64,000 bases of DNA from Petrolisthes cinctipes (taxonomy: Eukaryota > Arthropoda > Malacostraca > Decapoda > Porcellanidae), in the NCBI GenBank assembly GCA_033782935.1, contig JAWQEG010000282.1, positions 1 through 64,000 of the forward strand, read 5' to 3'. Below the pieces are notes generated by a model. It was given only the letters and a program-made list of their open reading frames with translations, ran no database searches and had not been told where the DNA came from. The translations under genes and the position numbers were made by a program. Within the stretch, counting starts at the first letter, position 1. Each line of letters opens with the position of its first letter. This document shows, piece after piece, positions 1-11,594 of the stretch.

Positions 1-574
1 CACTGTCCCTACTGATGACGCCATGACACTTCCCGTGTGTATATGTGTGTGTGTGTGTGGTCACTACTGGACCAGCTTCCATTGTAGTGTTGTGTTTGTA
101 TAAATCCTTCTCAACTTCAGCATTACAGTGCTTCAATCTCTGGAGTTTATTATCAAGAAGAACCTTCCACATATTATTGGGTAAAGTGTTTTGTTGTTAC
201 TATTAATATTAAATCCTGCACTCAACTATATTGGATTGTCTTCCTTTGAAATGCTCTGTATTTCTTCATAATCTCTCCCTCTCTTTATCACTTCCTATCT
301 TTCCTCTCCTATATTCTTCTTTGGTCAGGTTTCTTCTGTGTCAACATACATTCTTTTCTGTACTGAACAGTTGCACCTTGCAATCCTCCCTCAATTCTTC
401 TTTGAGTAATAATAGGTACACTTGGACATTGTGAACAACACTACCAACATTAACCATTACATTGTCAGGTGATATTATAATATTTAATATTGATCATAAT
501 AAGTGATTGGTTGGAAACCAATTTAGTTTTAATAAATACAGTAATGATAATATTAGTAATGTGTAGTAAGCCCC

Positions 575-905
575 AGGTCCGTGAGTTTAAGGGGGTGCGG
601 GAGTAGGGGACAGGCTTGGGGGTGGGTTTTGGGGGGTGCGGGAATAGGGGGACAGGCTTTGGGTGGGTAGAAAGCCTGTCCCCCTACCCCCCCACCCCCC
701 CTAAGACTGTCCTCCTATTCCCGCACCTTCCTACACCCCCCCAAGCCTGTCCCCCTACTCCCGCACCCCCCTAACCCCCCCCTCAAGCCTGTTCCCCTAC
801 TCCCGCACCCCCCTAAGCCCCTTCCCTCCAAGCCTGTCCCCTACTCCCGCATCCCCCTAACCCCCCCGCAAGCCTGTGCCCCTATTCCCGCACCCCCTTA
901 ATTAA
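575..905. repeat. G-rich/C-rich inverted minisatellite
   Basis: A G-rich segment (GGGGGTGCGGGAGTAGGGG type, 575-670) is followed by several C-rich units of the reverse complement (AAGCCTGTCCCCCTACTCCC type, 670-900). The two halves can pair as a GC-rich hairpin. A shorter version is at 26,840-27,075, and related units without the G-rich half are at 11,595-11,705 and 59,005-59,105. Confidence 0.75.
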
Positions 906-1415
906 AACTGTTTACTGAGGGGTTACTACCATGGCTGGGAGTTGGCCTGGCCTGGCTGACGTTCACGGAGATTATCTCATCACAGGAAGAGATGAAGAGA
1001 AACTAGATATTGAGGGAGGGAAGCAGGGAGAGGGAAGGGAGAGAGAGTGTGAGGGAGCGAGGGAGTGGACTGTGAAGGAACAAGGAGGGAGAGGGAGGGG
1101 AGAGAGAGTGTGAGGTAGGAAGGGAGGGAGGGAAGGAGGAGGAGAGTGTGAGGGAGGGAGAGAGTGGACAGTGAAGGAACAAGGAAGGAGAGGGAGGGGA
1201 GAGAGAGTGTTAGAGATTATTACTTATATCTTTATATTTTAATTAAATATTAATTAACATTTCAGTATGAACATAATACATACAGCATGCAGTATGTGTG
1301 TTCTTTTATATCAATGTTTGGGATATGACACTTATATTTACATATTGTTTATCAGTAATATTATTTATTGTTGGTAAAATTAGTATATATTGCTTACTGT
1401 TATAGCAAAGTTTAA

Positions 1416-1421
1416 CTCTCT

Positions 1422-1504
<83 letters not shown>
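1416..1504. repeat. (CT)n microsatellite
   Basis: About 90 bp of CT dinucleotides with one phase slip near 1440. The matching tract in the P3 copy is at 28,106-28,189. Confidence 0.95.
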
Positions 1505-1506
<2 letters not shown>

Positions 1507-1611
1507 TGTGACAGTGGAAATGTCCTGATAATGTGCAAACGATAAATATATTAATTTTTTTGGGTACATCCTGTGATAACTTGTGCAGGCAGTGTTATGA
1601 ACTGTGTAATG

Positions 1612-4600
1612 GTGGGTTGTGTGTGTGTGGGGAAGGAGGGAGGGTTGGGTGTGTGTGGGGAAGGAGGGAGGGTTGGGTGTGTGTGTGTGTGGAAGGAGGG
1701 AAGGTTGGGTGTGTGTGTGTGTGGAAGGAGGGAGGGTTGGGTGTGTGTGTGGAAGGAGGGAGGGTTGGGTGTGTGTGGGGAAGGAGGGAGGGTTGGGTGT
1801 GTGTGTGGAAGGAGGGAGGGTTGGGTGTGTGTGGGGAAGGAGGGAGGGTTGGGTGTGTTTGGGGAAGGAGGGAGGGTTGGGTGTGTGTGTGTGTGGAAGG
1901 AGGGAAGGTTGTGTGTGTGTGTGTGTGGAAGGAGGGAGGGTTGGGTGTGTGTGTGTGGGGAAGGAGGGAGGGTTGGGTGTGTGGGGAAGGAGGGAGGGTT
2001 GGGTGTGTGTGGGGGGGGAAGGAGGGAGGGTTGAGTGTGTGTGGGGAAGGAGGGAGGGTTGGGTGTTTGTGTGTGTGGGGAAGGAGGTAGGGTTGAGTGT
2101 GAGTGGGGAAGGAGGGAGGGTTGGGTGTGTGTGTGTGGGGAAGGAGGGAGGGTTGGGTGTGTGGGGAAGGAGGGAGGGTTGAGTGTGTGTGGGGAAGGAG
2201 GGAGGGTTGAGTGTGTGTGGGGAAGGAGGGAGGGTTGGGTGTGTGTGGGGAAGGATGGAGGGTTGAGTGTGTGTGGGGAAGGAGGGAGGGTTGAGTGTGT
2301 GTGGAAGGAGGGAGGGTTGGGTGTGTGTGTGTGGGGAAGGAGGGAGGGTTGGGTGTGTGTGGAAGGAGGGAGTGTTGGGTGTGTGTGTGTGGGGAAGGAG
2401 GGAGGGTTGGGTGTGTGTGGGGAAGGAGGGAGGGTTGGGTGTGTGTGTGGGGAAGGAGGGAGTGTTGGGTGTGTGTGGAAGGAGGGAGGGTTGGGTGTGT
2501 GTGTGTGGGGAAGGAGGGAGGGTTGGGTGTGTGTGGGGAAGGAGGGAGGGTTGGGTGTGTGTGTGGGGAAGGAGGGAGGGTTGGGTGTGTGTGGAAGGAG
2601 GGAGGGTTGGGTGTGTGTGTGTGGGGAAGGTGGGAGGGTTGGGTGTGTTTGGGGAAGGAGGGAGGGTTGGGTGTGTGTGGAGAAGGAGGGAGGGTTAAGT
2701 GTGTGGGTAAGGGTGGAGGGTTGGGTGTGTATGTGGAAGGAGGGAGGATTGGGTGTGTGTGTGGAAGGAGGGAGGGTTGGGTGCGTGTGTGTGTGAGGAA
2801 GGAGGGAGGGTTGGGTGTGTGTGTGTATGTGGAAGGAGGGAGGGTTGGGTGTGTGTGGGGAAGGAGGGAGGGTTGGGTGTGTGTGGGGAAGGAGGGAGGG
2901 TTGGATGTGTGTGTGGAAGAAGGGAGGGTTGGGTGTGTGTGTGGAAGGAGGGAGGGTTGGGTGAGTGTGTGTGGGTGGAAGGAGGGAGGGTTGCGTGTGT
3001 GTGTGGAAGGTGGGAGGGTTGGGTGTGTGTGTGTGTGGGGAAGGAGGGAGGGTTGAGTGTGTGTGGGGAAGGAGGGAGGGTTGGGTGTGTGTGGGGAAGG
3101 ATGGAGGGTTGAGTGTGTGTGGGGAAGGAGGGAGGGTTGAGTGTGTGTGGAAGGAGGGAGGGTTGGGTGTGTGTGTGTGGGGAAGGAGGGAGGGTTGGGT
3201 GTGTGTGGAAGGAGGGAGTGTTGGGTGTGTGTGTGTGGGGAAGGAGGGAGGGTTGGATGTGTGTGGGGAAGGAGGGAGGGTTGGGTGTGTGTGTGGGGAA
3301 GGAGGGAGTGTTGGGTGTGTGTGGAAGGAGGGAGGGTTGGGTGTGTTTGTGTGGGGAAGGAGGGAGGGTTGGGTGTGTGTGTGTGGGGAAGGTTGGAGGG
3401 TTGGGTGTGTGTGGAAGGAGGGAGGGTTGGGTGTGTGTGTGTGGGGAAGGTTGGAGGGTTGGGTGTGTGTGGGGAAGGAGGGAGGGTTGGGTGTGTGTGG
3501 AGAAGGAGGGAGGGTTAAGTGTGTGGGTAAGGGTGGAGGGTTGGGTGTGTATGTGGAAGGAGGGAGGATTGGGTGTGTGTGTGGAAGGAGGGAGGGTTGG
3601 GTGCATGTGTGTGTGAGGAAGGAGGGAGGGTTGGGTGTGTGTGTATGTGGAAGGAGTGAGGGTTGGGTGTGTGTGGGGAAGGAGGGAGGGTTGGGTGTGT
3701 GTGGGGAAGGAGGGAGGGTTGGGTGTGTGTGTGTGTGGAAGGAGGGAGGGTTGGGTGTGTTTGTGTGTGGGGAAGGAGGGAGGGTTGGGTGTGTGTGTGG
3801 AAGGAGGGAGGGTTGGGTGGGTGAGGGGAAGGAGGGAGGGTTGGGTGTGTGTGTGTGTGTGGGGAAGGAGGGAGGGTTGGGTGTGTGTGTGGAAGGAGGG
3901 AGGGTTGGGTGTGTGTGGGGAAGGAGGGAGGGTTGGGTGTGTGTGTGTGTGTGGAAGAAGGGAGGGTTGGGTGTGTGTGTGGAAGGAGGGAGGGCTGGGT
4001 GAGTGTGTGTGGGTAGAAGGAGGGAGGGTTGGGTGTGTGTGTGGAAGGAGGGAGGGCTGGGTGAGTGTGTGTGGGTGGAAGGAGGGAGGGTTGGGTGTGT
4101 GTGTGTAAGGAGGGAGGGTTGGGTGTGTGTGTGTGAGGGGAAGGAGGGAGGGTTGGGTGTGTGTGTGTAAGGAGGGAGGATTGGGTGTGAGTGTGTGTGG
4201 GGAATGAGGGAGGGTTGGGTGTGTGTGAGGAAGGAGGGAGGGTTGGGTGTGTGTGTGTGGAAGGAGGGAGGGTTGTGTGTGTGTGGGGAAGGATGGAGGG
4301 TTGGGTGTGTGCGTGGAAGCAGGGAGGGTTGGGTGTGTGTGTGTGTGGAAGGAGGGAGGGTTGGGTGTGTGTGTGGAAGGATGGAGGGTTGGGTGTGTGT
4401 GTGGAAGGAGGGAGGGTTGGGTGTGTCTGGGGAAGGAGACAGGAAGGAGGGAAGGTTGGGTGTGTGTGTGTGGAAGGATGGAGGGTTGGGTGTGTGTGTG
4501 GAAGGAGGGAGGGTTGGGTGTGTGTGTGTGGGGAAGGAGGGAGGGTTGGGTGTGTGTGGGGATGGATGGAGGGTTGGGTGTGTGAGGGGAAGGAGACAGG

Positions 4601-4815
4601 AAGGATGGAGGGTAGGGTGTGTGAGGGGAAGGAGAGAGGAAGGATGGAGGGTTGGGTGTGTGAGGGGCAGGAGAGAGGAAGGATGGAGGGTTGGGTGTGT
4701 GTGGGGAAGGAGGGAGGGTTGGGTGTGTGTGGGGAAGGAGGGAGGGTTGGGTGTGTGTGGGGAAGGATGGAGGGTAGGGTGTGTGAGGGGTAGGAGACAG
4801 GAAGGATGGAGGGTT
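1612..4815. repeat. G-rich minisatellite, roughly 110 units, about 3.2 kb
   Basis: Tandem units of roughly 27-35 bp with the core GGAAGGAGGGAGGGTTGGG followed by a variable (TG)n spacer. Unit length varies mainly through the TG count. From about 4,430 the units gain GGAAGGAGACAGGAAGGATGG segments that grade into the flanking purine-rich DNA. Long open frames on both strands (Cys/Gly/Val/Trp-rich on plus, Pro/His/Thr-rich on minus) are by-products of the repeat. Related arrays lie at 28,300-29,325 and, reduced to a few units, at 53,160-53,250 and 20,100-20,165. Confidence 0.95.
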
Positions 4816-5461
4816 GGGAGGGAACGATGACGTAAGGGTTAGAAGAAGGAAGAGTAGGAATGAAGGAAAAGGAGGAAATTGTAGGAAGGGATAGGAGAAA
4901 AAGGTTAATGGGAAGGAAGTGAGAATTGGGGATAGTACAGGAGAGGAAGGGAGAGGATATGAAGCTGTAAAGAAAGGGAGGAGTGAAGGGGAAGCGGAGG
5001 GAAGGGAAGGGTAGGTAGGGTAAAGGTAGGGGAGGGAGAGGAACGAATAGGAGAATGTAAAGGCATTAATTTTATATTTGTCATCTTGATTAGTGGGAAG
5101 GGTAACACATTGAGGAATATTGTGTCAGACATTAATTTTATATTAGTCATCTTGGTTAGTGGGAAGGGTAACACATTGAAGATGTTAAAACTAGAGTCAC
5201 AACAGTCACTTATCGTTCATCATTATTTGTCTCTCATACAACCTCTTTTCTCTGCCTAATATGTTACCAAGTCAATGTATTTACTTATACATTACACATA
5301 TAGTATATTGGTTTTCTTGGTGTGTTTTGTGTTGTCCATGTTGGTGTTCCTTCATTACTATTGTGTCACCCTCCTGTCCTCTACAACACACACAGGACTA
5401 CTGTGTAAACTGTGGACAACAAAGGTTAGTATACACACAACCATTATGTTGTTAATTAAGA

Positions 5462-5464
<3 letters not shown>

Positions 5465-5518
<54 letters not shown>
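5465..5518. repeat. (GA)n microsatellite
   Basis: Uninterrupted GA dinucleotides. Orthologous tracts are at 53,841-53,908 (P4) and, as (CT)n, at 19,385-19,457 (P2); the three differ in length. Confidence 0.95.
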
Positions 5519-5519
<1 letters not shown>

Positions 5520-5520
<1 letters not shown>

Positions 5521-6900
5521 ACTATGACACTTACCTAGAGAAAGATTTTTAGGTTTCAGATCGTGAGCGTCATAATTACACTGTTAGCATTCGATGGAAA
5601 AATGTAGATGAAAGAAAATTGGAGTTTGTATTTTTATGACATGTTCTAGATGACTATAAGATATATTAATCTCAGAGTACAGACTTTAATGAATTAAATA
5701 CTAGCAACCTCCAGTTACAGCTTTCATTAAAGTAAGTTGTAGACATTCCAACCAGTGGCAATGTAGTAATTATTTCCCACAGAGCAGCGTTAACGACATA
5801 ATATCAGGAATTATCGTTGTTCTTTAACATTTATATTGCCAGTAATTTCAGCCATCAAAAAAGATTCTCGAACTTAATTATATAATTATAATACCAAAAT
5901 TTCGAGCCATCTAAAAAGATACTCGAACTAGATAAAGAAACAATCGCATAACATCACAAATCCAAGAAATCAGTCGAATATCTCGATAAAATATTTCTGG
6001 GTTGTGAAGCACTAGATCATAAATTACCAGGTTTAGTCTGGAAGCCGGAAAGTTAGTACTTACGGAGGCAGTGAAGAGAACACACCATACAGAGTGGATT
6101 ATACAGGTGGGGAGAAGTGTTAGAGGGAATTCTCACATACGTGCAATACAAAAAGTCGTCTGGACATCAAGCTGCAACTCCAATACAACTTAATTTAACT
6201 AAGCAATATATCGTTCACTTCTCATGATAAGTATCCGATTATATACCAGCTGGCCAGTTAGGTAGGATAAGGATCGATTTAGAGATAACGTTACGACACA
6301 GGAACAATACAAAGAATAAAGGAAGTTTCATATCCATTCGTAACGTAAATTTACAACATATGATATATTGTTTTTTTCATACTTATTTTTTACCTCTGGA
6401 CTGTAGGGTGTCAGTAGCCCGTGAATCTTGCGAGGCCCCGAGATTATTGGGTGTTGCACTAGATGGGACAGTGAAGCTTCTAGGTGATGTTGGTACCGTA
6501 GCTTCTCTTCTGCCCCACTAGATGACGACACCTTATTTATACACGTCAATATCACTATCACTATATATAATTATAAATCATGCTACAATGAGCGACATAC
6601 TAAAATAATTAAGATTAATTTGTTTAGTGAAGGAGTTAACTTCGAACTCGTAAGTAAATATACGAAAGCCCGTGTGAAAGTTTTGTGTGAAAGTTGTTGT
6701 TAATCGAGGTCGGCTAGGGCGGTCGTGACAAGTAAATTTCATAACGGGCAACATTACCTTAGACCTAGTGTTGACTGACATTTTGGTAACCAGCTTTACC
6801 CTGCCCCCCCAACCCTTCCCTCCCCTGGGACGCAGCACACATTGTTCTGTTCTGTGTTCACCTGCACCAACCACTATACTCTACCAAGCCCCTGTCATTA
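5520..6900. other. Conserved non-coding block, no gene recognised
   Basis: AT-rich DNA present in P1, P2 (about 17,810-19,380 inverted) and P4 (about 53,910-55,290). It contains two imperfect direct repeats of about 25 bp, each with a CATCnAAAAAGAT core then CTCGAAC, at about 5,853-5,880 and 5,910-5,932. Two short minus-strand open frames (6,328-6,561 and 6,578-6,874) persist in P4, the second with a disrupted N-terminus caused by a small insertion. They resemble no family I know and could be chance. No TE domain seen. Confidence 0.5.
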
Positions 6901-6904
6901 TGAC

Positions 6905-7441
6905 CACACCTGACTCAGCCTTAAGGTCAGTGGATCACCTGGTACCCCTGGACTGAAGTCATCACTGAGACAGAATTATACACCAAGTGGAATAATATTG
7001 TTATCACCTCTACTCTACACACCTGACACAGCCTTAAGGTCAGTGGATCACCTGCTACACCTGGACTAAGGTCAAGACAGACTTATACACCAAGTGGAAT
7101 AATTTTGTTATCACGTCGACTCTACACAAACATAAACAGGTTCAAACGGCTCAGAAATAAAGTAATCTGAGAAATTGCCAAGGCAAAGAAAATCCACTAC
7201 CAAAGTAAAATTTACAGTTTAAAACAAACAAATAATTTTCAATGGTTTTCCAAAATAAAACATCTGTGTGGACTATCAAATAATTTCTCCACCATCCCTT
7301 GTGTCTCCCATCTCTCTCACTCTGAATCCAGTGACAAAATGAACCATCACTTCTCCACCATCTGTCAGACCCTCCCTTCGCTTGACTACACGAAGCTCCC
7401 CGGCTATCTATCTTCTCCATCCTTACCTCACTCTTGTGCAC
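6905..7441 (+). pseudogene. Jockey/CR1-like LINE ORF2 fragment (region between endonuclease and RT)
   Basis: Translated pieces match the inter-domain region of the LINE at 33.1-35.3 kb: a KIYSLKQTNNFQW-like stretch, then KIKHLCGLSNN and HHFSTICQTLPSLDY, parallel to KIHHLKQTNINQWYNKLKDLCG and FTRICQTLPRLDS there. The 5' part (CCTGACnCAGCCTTAAGGTC) is tandemly duplicated with a period of about 113 bp (6,908 and 7,021). Stops and frame changes show it is dead. The same fragment is inverted at 17,232-17,780; P4 has lost most of it (deletion equivalent to P1 7,116-7,663). Clade assignment is by remembered motif similarity. Confidence 0.6.
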
Positions 7442-7454
7442 TTTGAAGAGTTTG

Positions 7455-8095
7455 TTTGCTTTTCCATCAAAGCCTTGTCTGGCCTGATGGAGAGCAGTTT
7501 ATCGGATGTAGCTTCCTGTCTGGAGGCAAACTCAGACATATCAGAAGACAACGAGTTTTTACAATAGGATAAATGGCCGCCTTGGCAGCCCTTACCCAAT
7601 ATCCCCCTCTTCTCAATCATTCCTCAACATGGGTTACAGATATCCATCTCATCCACCTCTACCAAGCAATGTGTGGAGGCCTCTTCTGACTGCTGGGAAT
7701 CTGCTAATGTGAATTGTTTGCCTCTCACTGCCAAGACCGTCAAGAATACTTCGGATGTGCATGACGTACTTGACTCTCAGTCTTCTTTGCCTTGCTCTGG
7801 TGCTTCGACCCCTACCCACTCCTGGTCCTCGTCTCATTCTCCTGCGTTTGCCCTGGGTGACACATGAGTCAAGCTCTCCTTTTCTATGGACATGAAGCTG
7901 CAGTGGTTGTTTGTCGTTAACGAGGCCCTCCAACTGCATCATGGACTGGCTGAAGTAAAGATGTCTGCAGTCAGATCCCGGTTCATCATCATCTCCAGAA
8001 AGTGTCAGGTCATTATCAAGAGAGTCAAGTATGGTGAATATTTTTGTCTCTCCCTCACATTCCTCAGGGTTCGCCTGAGACTCCTCGTGTGGTTG
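7455..8095 (+). pseudogene. I-like LINE ORF1 fragment, N-terminal part
   Basis: The plus-strand translation (GLMESSLSDVASCLEANSD, then SANVNCLPLTAKTVKNTS, SSLPCSGASTPTHS and ISRKCQVIIKRVKYGE) lines up in order with ORF1 of the I-like LINE at 44.5-45.1 kb (GLMESVDSCLEADL, GVACLPPAAKTAKGAP, SLPHPGASSLYTQS, ISRKRQNIMDRVNYGE). Several stops interrupt it. The 152-residue minus-strand open frame over 7,649-8,107 is an antisense shadow. Copies: 16,570-17,255 (inverted) and 55,512-55,960. The rest of ORF1 continues at 12,528-13,760, so the 36-bp VNTR and the RTE LINE now separate the two halves. Confidence 0.65.
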
Positions 8096-8114
8096 CATAG
8101 TCCCCAAGAAGATT

Positions 8115-9310
8115 TAATGTACCCCAGCTCCATAGTCTCCAAGCAGACTTAAAGTACCCCAGCTACATAGTACCCATGCAGACTCTTAAGAACCCCAGCT
8201 ACATAGTACCCATGCAGACTCTTAAGAACCCCAGCTACATAGTACCCACGCAGACTCTTAAGAACCCCAGCTACATAGTACCCATGCAGACTCTTAAGAA
8301 CCCCAGCTACATAGTACCCATGCAGACTCTTAAGAACCCCAGCTACATAGTACCCATGCAGACTCTTAAGAACCCCAGCTACATAGTACCCACACAGACT
8401 CTTAAGAACCCCAGCTACATAGTACCCATGCAGACTCTTAAGAACCCCAGCTACATAGTACCCATGCAGACTCTTAAGAACCCCAGCTACATAGTACCTA
8501 CGCAGACTCTTAAGAACCCCAGCTACATAGTACCCATGCAGACTCTTAAGAACCCCAGCTACATAGTACCCATGCAGACTCTTAAGAACCCCAGCTACAT
8601 AGTACCCACGCAGACTCTTAAGAACATCAGCTACTTAGTACCCATGCAGACTCTTAAGAACCCCAGCTACATAGTACCCATGCAGACTCTTAAGAACCTC
8701 AACTACATAGTACCCATGCAGACTCTTAAGAACCCCAGCTACATAGTACCCATGCAGACTCTTAAGAACCCCAGTTACATAGTACCCACGCAGACTCTTA
8801 AGAACCCCAGCTACATAGTACCCATGCAGACTCTTAAGAACCCCAGCTACATAGTACCCACGCAGACTCTTAAGAACCCCAGCTACATAGTACCCATGCA
8901 GACTCTTAAGAACCCCAGCTACATAGTACCTATGCAGACTCTTAAGAACCCCAGCTACATAGTACCCATGCAGACTCTTAAGAACCCCAGCTACATAGTA
9001 CCCATGCAGACTCTTAAGAACCCCAGCTACATAGTACCTATGCAGACTCTTAAGAACCCCAGCTACATAGTACCCATGCAGACTCTTAAGAACCCCAGCT
9101 ACATAGTACCCATGCAGACTCTTAAGAACCTCAGCTACTTAGTACCCATGCAGACTCTTAAGAACCCCAGCTACATAGTACCCATGCAGACTCTTAAGAA
9201 CCCCAACTACATAGTACCCATGCAGACTCTTAAGAACCCCAGCTACATAGTACCCATGCAGACTCTTAAGAACCCCAGCTACATAGTACCCAAGCAGACT
9301 AAAAGTACCC
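8115..9310. repeat. 36-bp VNTR, 31 regular units in P1
   Basis: Units start CCCATGCAGACTCTTAAG and end CCCCAGCTACATAGTA. From 8,176 to 9,292 there are exactly 31 periods of 36 bp. Because 36 is a multiple of three, plus-strand frame 1 stays open as a 12-residue repeat MQTLKNPSYIVP and the minus strand reads GYYVAGVLKSLH. The open frame 8,176-9,618 then runs antisense into the RTE LINE, so it is not a credible gene. Both array edges carry a different unit type (CCAAGCAGACT..AAAGTACC), which is the type filling the short P2 array. P4 has 20 units. Confidence 0.95.
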
Positions 9311-10818
9311 AAGCTACATCTTCACCTGGTTTCCTGTTGATGTTGACCAGAGTCTTGCCGAGGGACACCCTGGTGTGTACGCTGCCTTTCGTTTCCTCAA
9401 GGATCTTCTTCAGATTTTCCGATATTTTTAAGGGGCCGTCGTTTCCTGTTTTGGGCATCCTGTTCTATCATTATCTTGTCTTGCTGGTCCCTCGCAATTC
9501 TGTTCTTCCATCTAAGCTTCGGTCTTCCTCTACCTCCTCTTTCCTCCACTTCTATATTCATGATTCTTCTTCACACTTGGTTCTCTTCCGTACACATACA
9601 ATGTCCATACCACTGTAGTATTCTTTGCTGTACCATCTTCGATACTTCCATCATCTTGGTCATTTCGCTAATATGTTCATTCCGGATACTATCTCTTCTT
9701 GTGACTCAATATATCCACCTCAGCATTCACATTTCCGCAATTTCCAGTTTCTGTTCTTGAGCTTTCATTATATTATAAAGCTTCCATTTAATCTTTGCAC
9801 TAATTCTCTTGTCACATAGAACTCCGGTTGACTTTCTCCAGTTAATTCAAGCTCACTGTATTCTCTGGCTACTTTCAGCCTCAATATCTTTGAAACTTCT
9901 GATCCCAGGTATTTGAAATTCTGCACCTTCTTGATATTTTTTGCATCCATTCTGTCTTATCCCTGCCCTGCCTCCCATCACCTCTCACCCATCAATAATC
10001 CATCATAAGTTCTGCTTAAGCTTCATGCCTCTATCCTCCAGGGCTTGACACCTTTCCAGTTTTTGTTCCTCTCCATCCTTGCTCACGTCAACCAATACAA
10101 TGTCATCCAAGAATAAAGCACTACATGTAACCTACTCTCTAACATCTGCAGTCATCACATCCATCACAAGATCGAAAATGTAAGGGCTGAGAACCGACAC
10201 TCTTCCATCATTCTAACAACACTTCTTACTCGAGCCGTTGCTCCTGCATACATACTGTATCTTGTTGAACAATTACATACATCTTAGGAACTTCTTTCAC
10301 CTTCATACATCTCCAAACTTCCTGCTTTGAAACCCAATCATACACTTTCTCCAGATCAATGAACACCAAGTGTAGCTCTTTCTGCTTTCTTCTGAACTTC
10401 TCTGTTGGCTGTCTCAAAGAAACTATTGCATCCACTGTCCCTTTTCCGGTATAAACCCGAACTGTTCTTCTCTTACACAAGTTTCTCTCCATATTCTCTC
10501 TTCTATTTAATACAGAACTCATGCATAGATTTCCATCATCTAAAACATAGGTTTTATGCCTCTGTAATTACTACAGTCCTGGATGTCTCCTTTCTCTTTA
10601 TAAATCAGTACCAGTACATTGTAGCCAGCCAATCTCATAATATATTCACTCCTTTTCTCCCTAAACATTTCCACTCTTTGACTGGTAATACCATCAGGAC
10701 CAACTGTCTTTCTTTCTTTCATTTTTAGTAACGCTATTTGTACTTCCTCTCCATTAATATCGTGTACTTCTCTTACATGCTGATTTCCATCTTCTATAGT
10801 TTTCCTCATTCAATAATT

Positions 10819-10989
10819 CCCTGGTGATGTGGGCAAAACTTTAAGGGTTTTGGCGCCCCTTCGGCCTCAGCCACAAGCTTTTAGTTCTTCAACTGTCCCT
10901 CTTTCCTTTCTATCTCCTTCCTGCTTGCTGTCTCCACTCTCCATCACCTTTTTCTTGCGCTATATGACCTCGCTGTTGCGGAGCCTAAT

Positions 10990-11019
<30 letters not shown>
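10819..11019 (+). mobile_element. SINE with (AATC)n tail, inserted in the RTE LINE
   Basis: A 201-bp insert ending in CGCTGTTGCGGAGCCTAATA and an (AATC)n tail. It is flanked by a perfect 12-bp target-site duplication CATTCAATAATT at 10,807-10,818 and 11,020-11,031. The same insertion with the same duplication is in P4 (58,227-58,423), so it predates the P1/P4 duplication; the site is deleted in P2. It shares its 3' part with the SINE at 12,580-12,783. I could not identify tRNA A and B boxes with confidence. Confidence 0.85.
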
Positions 11020-11023
<4 letters not shown>

Positions 11024-11594
11024 CAATAATTTCTCAAAATACACCATATATTTACACCATCCTTATCTGTCAACACTCTCCGTCCTCATCCTTGATCTAC
11101 TTGATGTGTGTTAGATCTTTGGTGGCTTTGTTTCTGTTCTTCGCTATCCTATACATATTCTTCTGTCCCTCTGTCGCCTCTAGCTACTCATAGAAATCAT
11201 TCGTTGCTGTCGCCTTACCCTGTGCTACTGCTCCTTTGTATTCTATACAAGCCACTTTCCAAGCCTCTCTAATCTCTTTCGAAACATTTGTGTCATAGGC
11301 TCTCTTTGCTTTTTCTGTTTACATATTTTTCTCCAGTGTATTCTGGTTCAACCACCAAGTTTCTTTATTATTTTGTTGTTCTTTGCCAAATGTTTTACTG
11401 ACAACTTCTTCCTCTTTTCAAATCACATTAATATTTTCTTTCCACCAGGTGTTCGTATTTTATTCTGGTTTGATGTTACACAGAAATGCTTCATTAAAGT
11501 CTGCCTCAGGTCTTGATGTTTCATTCTACACCCTTTTATCTTTGGTTCTCCCTTCGAAGTTCAAATTCCTGCAGTAATATAATCTGATACCACT

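Larger units (their letters stand above)
1..1560. repeat. Left part of duplicated block P1 (matches about 26.0-28.24 kb)
   Basis: Non-coding. The stretch matches about 26,000-28,240 almost base for base, apart from a MITE present only in the right copy (26,208-26,457) and extra purine-rich and AT-rich sequence at 27.3-27.9 kb. Short open frames (231-434, 931-1113) recur in the other copy but have no recognisable domain. Best read as duplicated non-coding DNA. Confidence 0.75.
4817..11575 (+). repeat. Segmental duplication arm P1
   Basis: This arm is repeated inverted at about 15,035-20,165 (P2) and in direct orientation at about 53,260-58,980 (P4). Shared landmarks in the same order are the GGGAGGGAACGATGACGTAA start, a (GA)n tract, a conserved non-coding block, Jockey-like and I-like LINE fragments, the 36-bp VNTR and the RTE LINE. 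By eye P1 and P4 differ at only a few percent of positions outside the arrays; P2 is more diverged and carries deletions. A database comparison was not possible here. Confidence 0.85.

Noticed and set aside
1533..4830. Long Cys/Gly/Val-rich plus frames and Pro/His/Thr-rich minus frames
   Set aside because: They run through the G-rich minisatellite, overlap each other in several frames and change with the unit count; no start context or domain.
6578..6874. 98-residue minus frame present in three paralogues as a possible gene
   Set aside because: No recognisable domain, N-terminus broken in P4 by a small insertion, and conservation is explained by duplication. Left as unassigned DNA.
7649..8107. 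152-residue minus frame conserved in P1, P2 and P4
   Set aside because: It is antisense to the I-like ORF1 fragment; conservation reflects recent segmental duplication.
8176..9618. 480-residue frame with 31 MQTLKNPSYIVP repeats
   Set aside because: It stays open only because the VNTR period is 36 bp, and it then runs antisense through the RTE LINE. P2 has only about five units and no such frame.
10819..11019. tRNA gene at the SINE head
   Set aside because: No cloverleaf or clear A/B boxes could be seen by eye, so no RNA gene is called. A tRNA scan of the window would settle it.
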